NCBI RefSeq assembly: GCF_902143515.1
Contig: NZ_CABFVD010000007.1
Location: 1-64,000, forward strand
Direction: 5' to 3'
DNA: 64,000 nt
Source of the DNA: Hathewaya massiliensis
GTDB taxonomy: Bacteria; Bacillota; Clostridia; Clostridiales; Clostridiaceae
Both the position numbers and the translations under genes were made by a program. This document shows, piece by piece, positions 1-8,180 of this stretch. Every line of letters starts with the position of its first letter. Position 1 is the first letter of the stretch. The notes under the pieces are model-generated. The model made no database searches, had not been told where the DNA came from, and saw nothing but the letters and a program-made list of their open reading frames with translations.

Positions 1-4
1 TAGG

Positions 5-54
5 GGTAAGTATATCTATTTTTGCGACCTATCGGTCTGCGGGCTTACCAGCCC
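5..54. other. Compact structured element at window edge, unknown type
   Basis: Within 50 bases GGTAAG (5-10) can pair with CTTACC (44-49). Inside it GACC (26-29) pairs with GGTC (34-37), and GGGCT (41-45) can alternatively pair with AGCCC (50-54). GC content is far above the surrounding AT-rich DNA. It may be the 3' end of a structured RNA or a transcription end after the upstream gene (polC in related genomes), but the upstream sequence is outside the window. I do not recognise a family. The remaining bases to 144 hold only the hairpin at 78-110. Confidence 0.3.
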
Positions 55-77
55 TTTAAGTAATTGTAAAAAAATAT

Positions 78-110
78 AATTCCAGTAAAAATAAAAATTT
101 CACTGGAATT
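78..110 (+). terminator. Hairpin, possible terminator upstream of rimP promoter
   Basis: AATTCCAGT (78-86) and ACTGGAATT (102-110) form a perfect 9-bp stem with a 15-base loop. The T-tract after it is short, so termination is plausible for the gene left of the window but not certain. Confidence 0.35.
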
Positions 111-144
111 TAGGTGCTAAATCTCTGGGTATTATATAAAAAAC

Positions 145-173
145 TTGCAAACCAATATGTTTTATGATAAAAT
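145..173 (+). promoter_or_regulatory. Probable sigma-A promoter of the rimP-infB operon
   Basis: TTGCAA (145-150) and TAAAAT (168-173) are separated by 17 bases. They lie just upstream of the rimP leader hairpin, so the transcript would start near 180 and include it. Confidence 0.5.
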
Positions 174-210
174 CTTAAGTAGTAACTTTGTATAATTTTT
201 GTAACATTTC

Positions 211-238
211 GAAGAGTGGGTTTTTTACCCGCTCTTTC
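211..238 (+). promoter_or_regulatory. rimP leader RNA hairpin
   Basis: AAGAGTGGGT and ACCCGCTCTT form a 10-bp stem (one G-T pair) around a T-rich loop. This position and sequence style match the conserved rimP (ylxS) leader hairpin described in Firmicutes upstream of the rimP-nusA operon. A second stem, AAAACGCA with TGCGTTTT, follows at about 248-273 and could act as an attenuator. Confidence 0.6.
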
Positions 239-323
239 TATTTGTTTAAAACGCAGCTCATGTTGCGTTTTAATTATAATAATTTTTAAAATTCAGTAAA
301 AACTAAATAAGAGGAGGGATAGC

Positions 324-782
324 ATGAATAATACTTTAACGGATAAATTAATTAAAATAATAGAACCTTTAGTGGTAGAAGCTGAATATGAATTATATCA
401 CTTAGAGTTTGTAAAAGAATCAGGAGAAGACTACTTAAGAGTTTATATAGATAAAGAAGAGGGCATTAATCTAGATGATTGTGTAAAAATTAATAAGATT
501 GTAAGTGAGGTTTTAGATTTAGAAGATCCAATTCCTGGTTTCTATTATTTAGAAATTTCTTCGCCGGGGTTAGATAGGGTATTGCATACAGATAAACACT
601 TAAAAAGATATTTAAACCACACTGTTAAAGCGAGATTAAAGAACTTGATTATGGGAAAGAAAAAAATAGAAGGAAATTTAAAAGATTTTACCTCTGAAAG
701 TGTTATAATAGATATAGACGATGAGGATATAACTTTAAACAGAGATAATATTATTAGCATAAGTTTAAAAGGGGAGTATTAA
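324..782 (+). CDS. rimP: Ribosome maturation factor RimP
   Basis: RimP (YlxS/YhbC) is a cytoplasmic factor needed to mature the 30S ribosomal subunit. The 152-residue product has the usual family length and two-domain layout: an N-terminal alpha/beta domain with LEISSPGLDRVL near residues 76-87, and a C-terminal SH3-like barrel. The ATG follows a strong GAGGAGGG site at 311-318. It is the first gene of a tight operon and nusA begins one base after its stop codon. The upstream hairpin is the typical leader of this operon. Family identity is secure from motif and context. Confidence 0.95.
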   Translation: MNNTLTDKLIKIIEPLVVEAEYELYHLEFVKESGEDYLRVYIDKEEGINLDDCVKINKIVSEVLDLEDPIPGFYYLEISSPGLDRVLHTDKHLKRYLNHTVKARLKNLIMGKKKIEGNLKDFTSESVIIDIDDEDITLNRDNIISISLKGEY

Positions 783-783
783 G

Positions 784-1863
784 ATGAATGAAGAATTTAT
801 AGCTGCGCTTAAAGAAATTGTAAAAGAAAAAGGTATTACAGAAGACTTTTTATTCGATGCTATAGAGGATGCCTTAGTTTCAGCTTATAAAAAGAATTAT
901 TCAAAATATACAAATAACAGTCAAAATGTTAAGGTTACTATAGATAGGGTTTCAGGGGAAATTCATGTATATGCTCAGAAAAAAGTAGTTGATGGACTTT
1001 GGGATGACATAACTGAAATAGAACTTGAAGATGCCAAAGAAATAGATCCTCGTTATGAAGAAGATGACATAATTGATATTGAAGTAACACCAAGAGAATT
1101 TGGAAGAGTAGCTGCTCAATCTGCAAAACAGGTAGTTGTTCAAAGAATAAAGGAAGCAGAAAGAAATGTAATCTATGAAGAATTTTTGGAAAAAGAATTT
1201 GATATAATAACTGGTACAGTACTTAGAAAAGATAAAGGAAATGTTTTTGTAAATCTTGATAGGTTAGAAGCAGTTTTAGGTCCTAATGAACAAATTCCAA
1301 CAGAAAAATATGAATTTAATCAAAAAATTAAACTTTATATTGTAGAAGTTAAGAAGACTACAAAAGGACCTCAGATTATTATCTCAAGAACACATCCAGG
1401 CTTAGTAAAAAGGTTATTTGAATTAGAAGTTCCAGAAATTTTCGAAGGTGTTGTTGAAATCAAGGGAATATCAAGAGAAGCTGGATCTAGAAGTAAGGTT
1501 TCCGTATTTTCAAAAGATGAAAATGTAGACCCTATGGGTGCATGTGTTGGACCTAAGGGAATTAGAGTTCAAAACATAGTAAATGAGCTAAATGGTGAGA
1601 AAATTGATATTATTCAATGGGATAAAGATCCTAAAGTATATATATCAAATTCTTTAAGCCCAGCAAAGGTATTAAAAGTAGTTATAGAAGATGAGGAATC
1701 TAAATCTGCTAAGGTTATTGTAGATGATAGTCAACTTTCCTTAGCTATAGGAAAAGAAGGGCAAAATGTTAGGTTAGCAGCAAGGCTTACTGGTTGGAAA
1801 ATAGACATAAAGAGTAAATCTCAAGCACAAGACATAGACTATACCCTAATAGAAGAAGAATAA
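784..1863 (+). CDS. nusA: Transcription termination/antitermination protein NusA
   Basis: NusA binds RNA polymerase and nascent RNA and controls pausing, termination and antitermination. The 359-residue protein has the short Firmicute layout: an N-terminal polymerase-binding domain (about 1-125), an S1 domain (about 135-200), then two KH domains with GxxG loops GPKG near residue 257 and GKEG near 323. It lacks the C-terminal acidic repeats found in E. coli, as is usual for Firmicutes. It lies between rimP and ylxR in the canonical operon. Confidence 0.96.
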   Translation: MNEEFIAALKEIVKEKGITEDFLFDAIEDALVSAYKKNYSKYTNNSQNVKVTIDRVSGEIHVYAQKKVVDGLWDDITEIELEDAKEIDPRYEEDDIIDIEVTPREFGRVAAQSAKQVVVQRIKEAERNVIYEEFLEKEFDIITGTVLRKDKGNVFVNLDRLEAVLGPNEQIPTEKYEFNQKIKLYIVEVKKTTKGPQIIISRTHPGLVKRLFELEVPEIFEGVVEIKGISREAGSRSKVSVFSKDENVDPMGACVGPKGIRVQNIVNELNGEKIDIIQWDKDPKVYISNSLSPAKVLKVVIEDEESKSAKVIVDDSQLSLAIGKEGQNVRLAARLTGWKIDIKSKSQAQDIDYTLIEEE

Positions 1864-1887
1864 TATCTAAATTAGGAGTGGTTTTTT

Positions 1888-2157
1888 ATGAAAGTAAAAA
1901 AAACACCTGAGAGAATGTGTGTAGGTTGTATGGAAATGAAACCCAAGAAAGAATTAATAAGGATAGTTAAAAATAAAGAAAATGAAATTTTTATGGATAT
2001 AACGGGTAAAAAGCCAGGCAGAGGAGCTTACATATGTAGAAGTACATCATGCTTAGAATCTGCTTTTAAAACAAAAAGATTAGAAAAAAATTTATCCCAT
2101 AAGGTAGATGAAGAGATTTACCTTAAATTGAAGGAAGAAATTGAAAATGGAGAGTAA
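1888..2157 (+). CDS. ylxR: YlxR family RNA-binding protein (DUF448)
   Basis: An 89-residue basic protein of the YlxR/RnpM family, always found between nusA and infB. CVGC near residues 11-14, a second Cys pair (YICRSTSC) and the GRGAYIC segment are family hallmarks. Recent work on Bacillus YlxR links it to RNase P RNA binding and to expression control. That role is family knowledge and is not visible here. The 3' end overlaps the start of ylxQ by 11 bases, which suggests translational coupling. Confidence 0.9.
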   Translation: MKVKKTPERMCVGCMEMKPKKELIRIVKNKENEIFMDITGKKPGRGAYICRSTSCLESAFKTKRLEKNLSHKVDEEIYLKLKEEIENGE

Positions 2158-2458
2158 AGATAAGTTCTATAACCTTCTTAGAATAGCTTCCAAGGCTGGA
2201 GCTATAGCAGAGGGATACAATAAAGTAGAAAATTGTATTAAAAATAAAAAAGTTTTTTTAGTCTTTATTTCTAAAGATTTATCATTAAACTCACAGAAAA
2301 AATTTAGAAATTATGCACTAAAGTATAAATTTGATCTAGTAGAAGATGCTGATTTAGAAGAAGTTGGAAGTTTTTTAGGAAACACTAGTTTAAAAGTACT
2401 GGGAATAACAAATGATTCCTTTAGTACTAGTCTAAAATCTTTATATATTAAAGATTAA
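2147..2458 (+). CDS. ylxQ: L7Ae/L30e-family ribosomal-like protein YlxQ
   Basis: This 103-residue protein belongs to the L7Ae/L30e kink-turn RNA-binding family; NLLRIASKAGAIAEGYNKVE is the typical N-terminal RNA-binding segment. I chose the ATG at 2147, nine bases after AAGGAAG (2131-2137), over the in-frame TTG six bases earlier. The gene overlaps ylxR and is followed within about 20 bases by infB. Its precise cellular function is unknown in the family. Confidence 0.88.
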   Translation: MESKDKFYNLLRIASKAGAIAEGYNKVENCIKNKKVFLVFISKDLSLNSQKKFRNYALKYKFDLVEDADLEEVGSFLGNTSLKVLGITNDSFSTSLKSLYIKD

Positions 2459-2479
2459 GTTAATTTGGGGGTGAATAGT

Positions 2480-4552
2480 TTGGCGAAAATAAGAATTTAT
2501 GAGTTAGCTAAAGAATTAGATACATCAAGTAAAGAATTAATTGACTTATTAATGGAAGAGTTTGATATAAAAGTGAAAAACCATATGAGTGCAATTGATG
2601 AGGAAGATGCAGAATTAATAATGGAACTATTTGAGGCTAAAGGTACTGATAAGGAAAAATCTGATATAGTAAGCCATTATGAAAAATTAGAAGATAAGAA
2701 AAAAAATAATTTTAAAAAGAAAAAAGTGAAAAATGAAGAAGCAAGTAATAACGAAGAAATCTATTCTAATGAAGAATCAGAAGATACTATTGTTGTACAA
2801 ATGAGTGAAACAATTACAGTAAAAGAATTTGCAGATAAAATAGATAAACCTGTAACAGATGTTATAAAACAACTTATGTTATCAGGTGTAGTAGCTGGTA
2901 TAAATCAAGAAATTGATATTCCTACTGCTGAAAAAATAGCAGAGAAATTTAATGCTGTAATTGAAGTTATAAATAGAGATGATGTTTTAGATAAAGAAAA
3001 TGAATTAATGGACACTATAGAAGATCTTGAAGAAGATTTAGTAAAAAGACCACCAATAGTTACTGTTATGGGCCACGTTGACCATGGAAAAACTTCACTT
3101 TTAGATGCAATTAAGAAAACTAAAGTTACAAATACAGAAGCAGGTGGAATTACTCAACATATAGGAGCTTATACTGTAGAACTAAATAAAGAGAAAATAA
3201 CTTTTTTAGATACTCCAGGACATGAAGCTTTTACAGCAATGAGAGCTCGTGGAGCTCAAATTACAGATATAGTTATACTAGTTGTTGCTGCAGATGATGG
3301 TATTATGCCTCAAACTGTAGAAGCTATAAACCACTGTAAAGCTGCAGGTGTTTCCTTAATAATTGCAATTAATAAAATTGATAAGCCAGCAGCAAATATA
3401 GACAGAGTAAAGCAAGAATTAACAGAATATGGATTAGTAGCAGAGGACTGGGGTGGAGACACTGTATGTGTTCCAGTATCAGCTCACACTAACGAAGGGA
3501 TTGATAATCTCCTAGAGATGGTAATCTTAAGTGCTGAAATGCTAGAATTAAAAGCAAGTCCAAATAGAAAAGCAAGAGGAACAGTAGTAGAAGCACAACT
3601 TGATAAAGGTAGAGGACCAGTAGCTACATTAATAGTTCAAAATGGTACTTTAAACGTAGGTGATTCTATAGTTGTTGGAACAAGTTATGGAAGAATAAGA
3701 GCTATGTTTAATGATAAAGGAAAGAATATAAAATCAGCAGGTCCTGCTATGGCAGCTGAAGTTTTAGGGTTGTCAGAAGTTCCAGAAGCTGGTGACAAAT
3801 TTGTGGTAATGAAAGATGAAAAAACTGCAAGAAATACTGCTGAAAAGAGAAAAGATAAATTAAGGGAACAAAAACTTTTAAAATCTCATAAAGTTTCCCT
3901 TGAAGACTTATACAACCAAATTCAAGAAGGTAAAGTTAAGGAATTAAGTTTAGTTGTTAAAGCTGACGTTCAAGGTTCTGTAGAAGCCTTATCTCAATCT
4001 TTAGAAAAACTAAGCACTGATTCTGTAAAGGTTAGAGTAATTCATGGTGCAGTAGGTGCTATTACAGAAACAGACGTAATATTGGCATCAGCTTCAAATG
4101 CTATTATTCTTGGATTTAATGTTAGACCTGATGTAAATGCTACTATATCAGCTGAAAAAGATGAAGTAGATATTAAAACATATAGAATAATATATGATGC
4201 CCTTGATGATGTTAAATCTGCTATGTTAGGCTTATTAGATCCAGAATATAAAGAAGTTGTTCTTGGAAGCGCTCAAGTTAGACAAATTTATAAAATTTCT
4301 AGTATTGGAACTATAGCTGGATGTTACGTTTTAAATGGTAAACTAACAAGAAATAGTGGTGTTAGAGTTATTAGAGATGGAATAGTAATATTTGAATCTA
4401 CTCTAGCATCTTTAAAGAGATTTAAGGATGATGTTAAAGAGGTAAATACAGGTTACGAATGTGGACTTGGAGTTGAAAAGTTTAATGATTTAAAAGAAGG
4501 AGATATAATAGAAGCTTTCACCATTGAAGAAATAAAGCCACAAAGTTTATAA
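2480..4552 (+). CDS. infB: Translation initiation factor IF-2
   Basis: IF-2 is the GTPase that brings initiator fMet-tRNA to the 30S subunit and promotes subunit joining. The 690-residue product has two IF2_N-type modules (start, and about 115-165), a G domain with GHVDHGKT (about 197-204), DTPGHEAF and NKIDK, then the C-terminal beta-barrel domains. A likely TTG start at 2480 lies six bases after GGGGGTG (2467-2473); the alternative start at 2465 would lie upstream of that site. It is short compared with E. coli IF-2, as usual for Firmicutes. Confidence 0.96.
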   Translation: MAKIRIYELAKELDTSSKELIDLLMEEFDIKVKNHMSAIDEEDAELIMELFEAKGTDKEKSDIVSHYEKLEDKKKNNFKKKKVKNEEASNNEEIYSNEESEDTIVVQMSETITVKEFADKIDKPVTDVIKQLMLSGVVAGINQEIDIPTAEKIAEKFNAVIEVINRDDVLDKENELMDTIEDLEEDLVKRPPIVTVMGHVDHGKTSLLDAIKKTKVTNTEAGGITQHIGAYTVELNKEKITFLDTPGHEAFTAMRARGAQITDIVILVVAADDGIMPQTVEAINHCKAAGVSLIIAINKIDKPAANIDRVKQELTEYGLVAEDWGGDTVCVPVSAHTNEGIDNLLEMVILSAEMLELKASPNRKARGTVVEAQLDKGRGPVATLIVQNGTLNVGDSIVVGTSYGRIRAMFNDKGKNIKSAGPAMAAEVLGLSEVPEAGDKFVVMKDEKTARNTAEKRKDKLREQKLLKSHKVSLEDLYNQIQEGKVKELSLVVKADVQGSVEALSQSLEKLSTDSVKVRVIHGAVGAITETDVILASASNAIILGFNVRPDVNATISAEKDEVDIKTYRIIYDALDDVKSAMLGLLDPEYKEVVLGSAQVRQIYKISSIGTIAGCYVLNGKLTRNSGVRVIRDGIVIFESTLASLKRFKDDVKEVNTGYECGLGVEKFNDLKEGDIIEAFTIEEIKPQSL

Positions 4553-4564
4553 AGGAGTGGTATT

Positions 4565-4918
4565 ATGGGCAAATATAGAAGTGGAAGAATAAACGAAGAA
4601 ATAAAAAAATATGCAAGTGATATTATACAAAATAAAATAAAAGATCCAAGACTGCAAGGAATGATTAGTGTTACTCATGTTGAAGTTACAAGAGATTTAA
4701 GTTATGCAAAGATATATGTTAGTATTTTCGCAGATGAAAAAGTTGAAAAAGAATCCTTGGAAGTGTTAAAAAGCTCTTCTGGATTCATAAGAACAGAACT
4801 TAGCCGAAATTTAAAACTAAGGCATATTCCTGAGATTATAATTGAAAATGATAAGAGCTTAGATTATGGTATGCATATAGATTCAATACTTAGAAAAATA
4901 GAAAAAAAAGAAGAATAA
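4565..4918 (+). CDS. rbfA: 30S ribosome-binding factor RbfA
   Basis: RbfA is a KH-like protein that binds the 30S subunit during late maturation of 16S rRNA. The 117-residue length is normal and the segment IKDPRLQGMISVTHVEVTRD near residues 25-44 is characteristic. It follows infB by 12 bases, has AAGGAGTGG as its ribosome site, and ends one base before nrnA. Confidence 0.95.
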   Translation: MGKYRSGRINEEIKKYASDIIQNKIKDPRLQGMISVTHVEVTRDLSYAKIYVSIFADEKVEKESLEVLKSSSGFIRTELSRNLKLRHIPEIIIENDKSLDYGMHIDSILRKIEKKEE

Positions 4919-4919
4919 T

Positions 4920-5885
4920 ATGTTAAATAAAATAGTAGATAAAATAAAGAACTCCAATAAAATAGGAATCACCTTTCACACTTCTCCAGATGGTGATTCC
5001 TTAGGAAGTTCTTTAGCACTTTTACAAATTCTAAGAAAACTAGATAAAGAATCTTATATTATATGTAAAGAAAACATACCAGAAATTTTTAAGTTTTTAC
5101 CTAATTCTGAGGAAATAAGCTCTGAAATCAGTACCCCAAAGGAAGAAACTGATTTAATTATTGTTTTAGATTGTGGAAATATAGAAAGAATTAATGGTGA
5201 TATAGATTTAAATAGTAAAGAATATGATGTAGTAAACATAGACCATCATAAGTCAAATGGAAACTATGGATCATTGAATTATGTAAACACAGAAGCCGCT
5301 GCTGTTTCTGAAATAATATTTACCTTAATGGAATTACTTAAAGTGGAATTAGATAAAGATATAGCAACTTCATTGTATACATCACTTTTAACAGATACTG
5401 GCTCATTTAGACATTCCGGCACTTCAAAAACGACCCACAAAATAGCGGGAGAACTTATAGGTACTGGAATAGATTTTTCTGAAATTCACAGAAGTATTTT
5501 TGATAATAAACCATTTAACAGGATAAAACTATATGGGAAAGTTATAGATAACATGGAACTTTCTTCAGATGGTAAAATTGCTTTTATATACGCTAAAAAA
5601 GAGTATTTTAAAGAACTTAATATAGAAGAAGCTGACACTTCGGATTTGTTAACCTTTGGAATGAAAATTGATACAGTAGAGGTAGTAGTTTTATTTAAGG
5701 AAAAAGATGATAAGTTAAAGGTAAGTTTAAGATCTAAGAATTTTATTGATGTTAGCCGTATATCAGAAAGTTACAATGGTGGTGGACATGTGAGAGCCGC
5801 AGGATTTGTAACTAAATTACCTTTTTCTCAAATTAAAAATGATTTAATATTTAAAATAGAAAGTGAATATAGAAATGGACTATAA
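4920..5885 (+). CDS. nrnA: Bifunctional oligoribonuclease / pAp phosphatase NrnA (DHH family)
   Basis: NrnA degrades short RNA oligomers and dephosphorylates 3'-phosphoadenosine 5'-phosphate in the cytoplasm. The 321-residue DHH-DHHA1 protein shows SPDGDSLGSS (metal ligands, about 22-31), VLDCGN, the NIDHHK motif (about 107-112) and the C-terminal GGGHVRAAGF substrate-binding motif. The position between rbfA and truB is conserved. Its 3' end overlaps truB. Confidence 0.92.
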   Translation: MLNKIVDKIKNSNKIGITFHTSPDGDSLGSSLALLQILRKLDKESYIICKENIPEIFKFLPNSEEISSEISTPKEETDLIIVLDCGNIERINGDIDLNSKEYDVVNIDHHKSNGNYGSLNYVNTEAAAVSEIIFTLMELLKVELDKDIATSLYTSLLTDTGSFRHSGTSKTTHKIAGELIGTGIDFSEIHRSIFDNKPFNRIKLYGKVIDNMELSSDGKIAFIYAKKEYFKELNIEEADTSDLLTFGMKIDTVEVVVLFKEKDDKLKVSLRSKNFIDVSRISESYNGGGHVRAAGFVTKLPFSQIKNDLIFKIESEYRNGL

Positions 5886-6747
5886 TGGGATTATTGTTAT
5901 TGATAAACCTGAAGGAACAACTTCTTTTGATGTAGTAAAGAAGGTTAGAAGTCTCACAGGTTCAAAAAAAGTAGGTCATACAGGGACTTTAGACCCCTTA
6001 GCAACAGGGGTCTTACCTGTATGTATTGGTAAAGCTACTAAAGCTGTAAACTATTTAATAAAAGATAACAAAGAGTATATTGCAGAGATAAAGTTAGGTG
6101 AAGTTACAGATACTTATGACAGGGAAGGACAAATACTAGAAACAAAAGAAGTGAATTGTTCTACTGAAGCCGTAATATCTGTTATAAACTCTTTTAAAGG
6201 TAAAATAATGCAAGCACCACCAAAGTATTCTGCCTTAAAAATTCAAGGTAAAAAGATGTATGAACTTGCTAGAAAGGGAATAGAATTTGAAATTCCCAAA
6301 AGGCCTGTTGAAATCTATAAAATAGATATACTGGATATAACTTTGCCTTATATAAAAATTAAAGTTCTTTGTTCCAAAGGTACATATATAAGAAGTCTTG
6401 CTTATGACATAGGAGAAAAATTAGGAGTTGGAGCTCACATATATAACTTAAGACGAACCTGCTCTGGGAATTTTAACATAGAAACTTCTACTAAACTAGA
6501 GAGTTTAAATAATGATAACTTAATAAAAAATATAATATCTATAGAGGAAATTTTTTTAGGCTTTAATAAAATCGAATTAGATCCTTACTTTGAAAAATTA
6601 TTTCTTAATGGTGTTCCTATAAAGGATAAAAGATTAACCTCTAAACTTATAGAAAAAGGACATTATACAGTGTATAATGTTAGTGGAAACTTTTTAGGTT
6701 TAGGTAATCATATAGAAAATTATTTTAAAATGGAAAGTTTATTTTAA
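5875..6747 (+). CDS. truB: tRNA pseudouridine(55) synthase TruB
   Basis: TruB converts U55 in the T-loop of tRNAs to pseudouridine. The 290-residue protein carries GHTGTLDPLATGVLP near the N-terminus with the catalytic Asp, and KGTYIRSLAYDIG downstream. I chose the ATG at 5875 because it gives the usual TruB N-terminus (DGxxxIDKPEG style); a GTG at 5863 is also in frame. The start lies inside the 3' end of nrnA, so translation is probably coupled. Confidence 0.94.
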   Translation: MDYNGIIVIDKPEGTTSFDVVKKVRSLTGSKKVGHTGTLDPLATGVLPVCIGKATKAVNYLIKDNKEYIAEIKLGEVTDTYDREGQILETKEVNCSTEAVISVINSFKGKIMQAPPKYSALKIQGKKMYELARKGIEFEIPKRPVEIYKIDILDITLPYIKIKVLCSKGTYIRSLAYDIGEKLGVGAHIYNLRRTCSGNFNIETSTKLESLNNDNLIKNIISIEEIFLGFNKIELDPYFEKLFLNGVPIKDKRLTSKLIEKGHYTVYNVSGNFLGLGNHIENYFKMESLF

Positions 6748-6764
6748 GAAATAGAGGTCATATC

Positions 6765-7688
6765 ATGATAATTATAGAAGATAACTTCAAAGAAAAACTT
6801 TTATATAATACTTATATTGCATTAGGAAGCTTCGATGGACTTCATAAAGGGCATTTAAGTCTTATAAGAAAAGCTGTAACCTTAGCTAAAGAGAATCACT
6901 GTAAAAGCATGGTATATACATTTAAAAATCATCCTATGAGTATTATAAATAAAGAAAGAATGCCTAAACTAATTCAAAGTAATAAGGATAAAATTAAAAT
7001 CTTAGAAAAAGAAGAAGTTGACATATTAAATTTTGCTAACTTCAACCAAGAGTATATGGAGATTAAACCGGAAGAATTTATAAAGAAGCTTTTAGAGTTT
7101 TATAAGGCTAAAGGTATTGTTGTGGGGTTTAATTATAAATTTGGATATAAAAATCAAGGCAACATTGAATTACTAAAAGAGCTAAGTAAAGTCTATGACT
7201 TTGAACTTTTTGTATTTGAACCTGTAAAATGTAATGAAGATATAATTAGTAGTACATACATTAGAAATCTTATAAAAAATGGAAGCGTTGCAGATGTTGT
7301 ATCCATACTAGATAGACCTTTTTCTATAGAAGGTATCGTTATAGAGGGCAAAAAGCTTGGAAGACAATTAGGGTTTCCAACTATTAATTTAAAGTTTGAT
7401 GATCAGATGATAATTCCTAAAAGAGGTGTATATTTTACAGCAGTAGAGTATAAAGAGAAAGTTTTTAAGGGAATTACAAATGTAGGATTTAATCCAACAG
7501 TAAATGGGACTTCATTAAGTATTGAAACTTATGTATTAGACTTCCATAAGGAAGTGTACGGTGAGGAAGTAAAAGTTTATTTCTTAGAAAGAATACGAGA
7601 TGAAGAAAAGTTTAGTTCCTTAGATAAGTTGGTAGAAATATTAAAACAAGATAAAGAATATGCAGAAAAAAAAGAATTTAAATTATAA
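6765..7688 (+). CDS. ribF: Bifunctional riboflavin kinase / FAD synthetase RibF
   Basis: RibF phosphorylates riboflavin to FMN and adenylates FMN to FAD. The 307-residue protein has an N-terminal nucleotidyltransferase domain with GSFDGLHKGH (about 22-31) and STYIRNLI, and a C-terminal kinase domain with LGFPTINL and GITNVGFNPT. It is the last gene of the rimP operon by spacing; a new promoter precedes rpsO. Confidence 0.94.
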   Translation: MIIIEDNFKEKLLYNTYIALGSFDGLHKGHLSLIRKAVTLAKENHCKSMVYTFKNHPMSIINKERMPKLIQSNKDKIKILEKEEVDILNFANFNQEYMEIKPEEFIKKLLEFYKAKGIVVGFNYKFGYKNQGNIELLKELSKVYDFELFVFEPVKCNEDIISSTYIRNLIKNGSVADVVSILDRPFSIEGIVIEGKKLGRQLGFPTINLKFDDQMIIPKRGVYFTAVEYKEKVFKGITNVGFNPTVNGTSLSIETYVLDFHKEVYGEEVKVYFLERIRDEEKFSSLDKLVEILKQDKEYAEKKEFKL

Positions 7689-7709
7689 TTAAAAAGAATT
7701 TACAATTAG

Positions 7710-7737
7710 TTGTTTATTTGCTATAATTGTTATGAAC
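7710..7737 (+). promoter_or_regulatory. Probable promoter of rpsO
   Basis: TTGTTT (7710-7715) and TATAAT (7732-7737) are 16 bases apart, just upstream of the structured rpsO leader. Confidence 0.45.
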
Positions 7738-7747
7738 CTTAGACTAA

Positions 7748-7790
7748 GATTTACGATTTGCCAACGTGTTCTTGGATTAAGGGGATAATT
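7748..7790 (+). promoter_or_regulatory. Candidate S15 autoregulatory leader of rpsO
   Basis: CCTTA near the start of this leader can pair with TAAGG just upstream of the GGAGGTG ribosome site, enclosing smaller stems (CTTAG/CTAAG and CCAA/TTGG). Firmicute rpsO leaders are known to fold into S15-binding structures. The assignment here rests on position and pairing only. Confidence 0.4.
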
Positions 7791-7806
7791 TTTGGAGGTG
7801 TTTTTA

Positions 7807-8070
7807 ATGGATAAGGCAACAAAAGAACAAATAATCAAAGAATTTGGTAAACATGAAGGAGATACTGGTTCTCCAGAAGTTCAAATTGCACTTTTAACTC
7901 ACAGAATTAATCATTTAAATGAGCACTTAAAGTCTCATAAAAAGGATTTCCACTCAAGAAGAGGTCTTTTAATGATGGTTGGTCAAAGAAGAGGATTTTT
8001 AAACTATCTTATGAAAGAAGATATTGAAAGATACCGTGCAATAATTGAAAAATTAGGATTAAGAAAATAA
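7807..8070 (+). CDS. rpsO: 30S ribosomal protein S15
   Basis: S15 binds helices 20-22 of 16S rRNA early in assembly of the 30S platform. The 87-residue product has the typical [20 protein letters not shown] segment and a C-terminal RRGFLNYL stretch. The ATG at 7807 follows GGAGGTG; a longer in-frame start at 7792 would lie upstream of that site. The gene is monocistronic by its own promoter and terminator and sits in the conserved ribF-rpsO-pnp order. Confidence 0.97.
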   Translation: MDKATKEQIIKEFGKHEGDTGSPEVQIALLTHRINHLNEHLKSHKKDFHSRRGLLMMVGQRRGFLNYLMKEDIERYRAIIEKLGLRK

Positions 8071-8074
8071 AAAT

Positions 8075-8104
8075 AATAGAGCGGCTCAGCCGCTCTATTA
8101 TTTT
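8075..8104 (+). terminator. Intrinsic terminator of rpsO
   Basis: AATAGAGCGGC (8075-8085) pairs with GCCGCTCTATT (8089-8099) around a 3-base loop, followed by ATTTT. Confidence 0.8.
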
Positions 8105-8180
8105 AAAAAACTTTAAATAAGAATTAAATTTAATTTATTAGATAATATAATACTATATTATTGTTTTTGGAGGTATGCTA

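Noticed and set aside
21-30. TTTGCGACCT shared with 21422-21431 near spoVS
   Set aside because: A 10-base match in 64 kb with different surrounding structure is not strong evidence of a common element.
938-1143. Antisense open frames inside nusA, and similar ones inside mutS, pnp and gdhA
   Set aside because: No ribosome sites, odd amino-acid composition, and fully overlapped by strongly conserved genes.
8142-8161. ATAATATA/TATATTAT palindrome before pnp
   Set aside because: All-AT inverted repeat near a ribosome site without further support.
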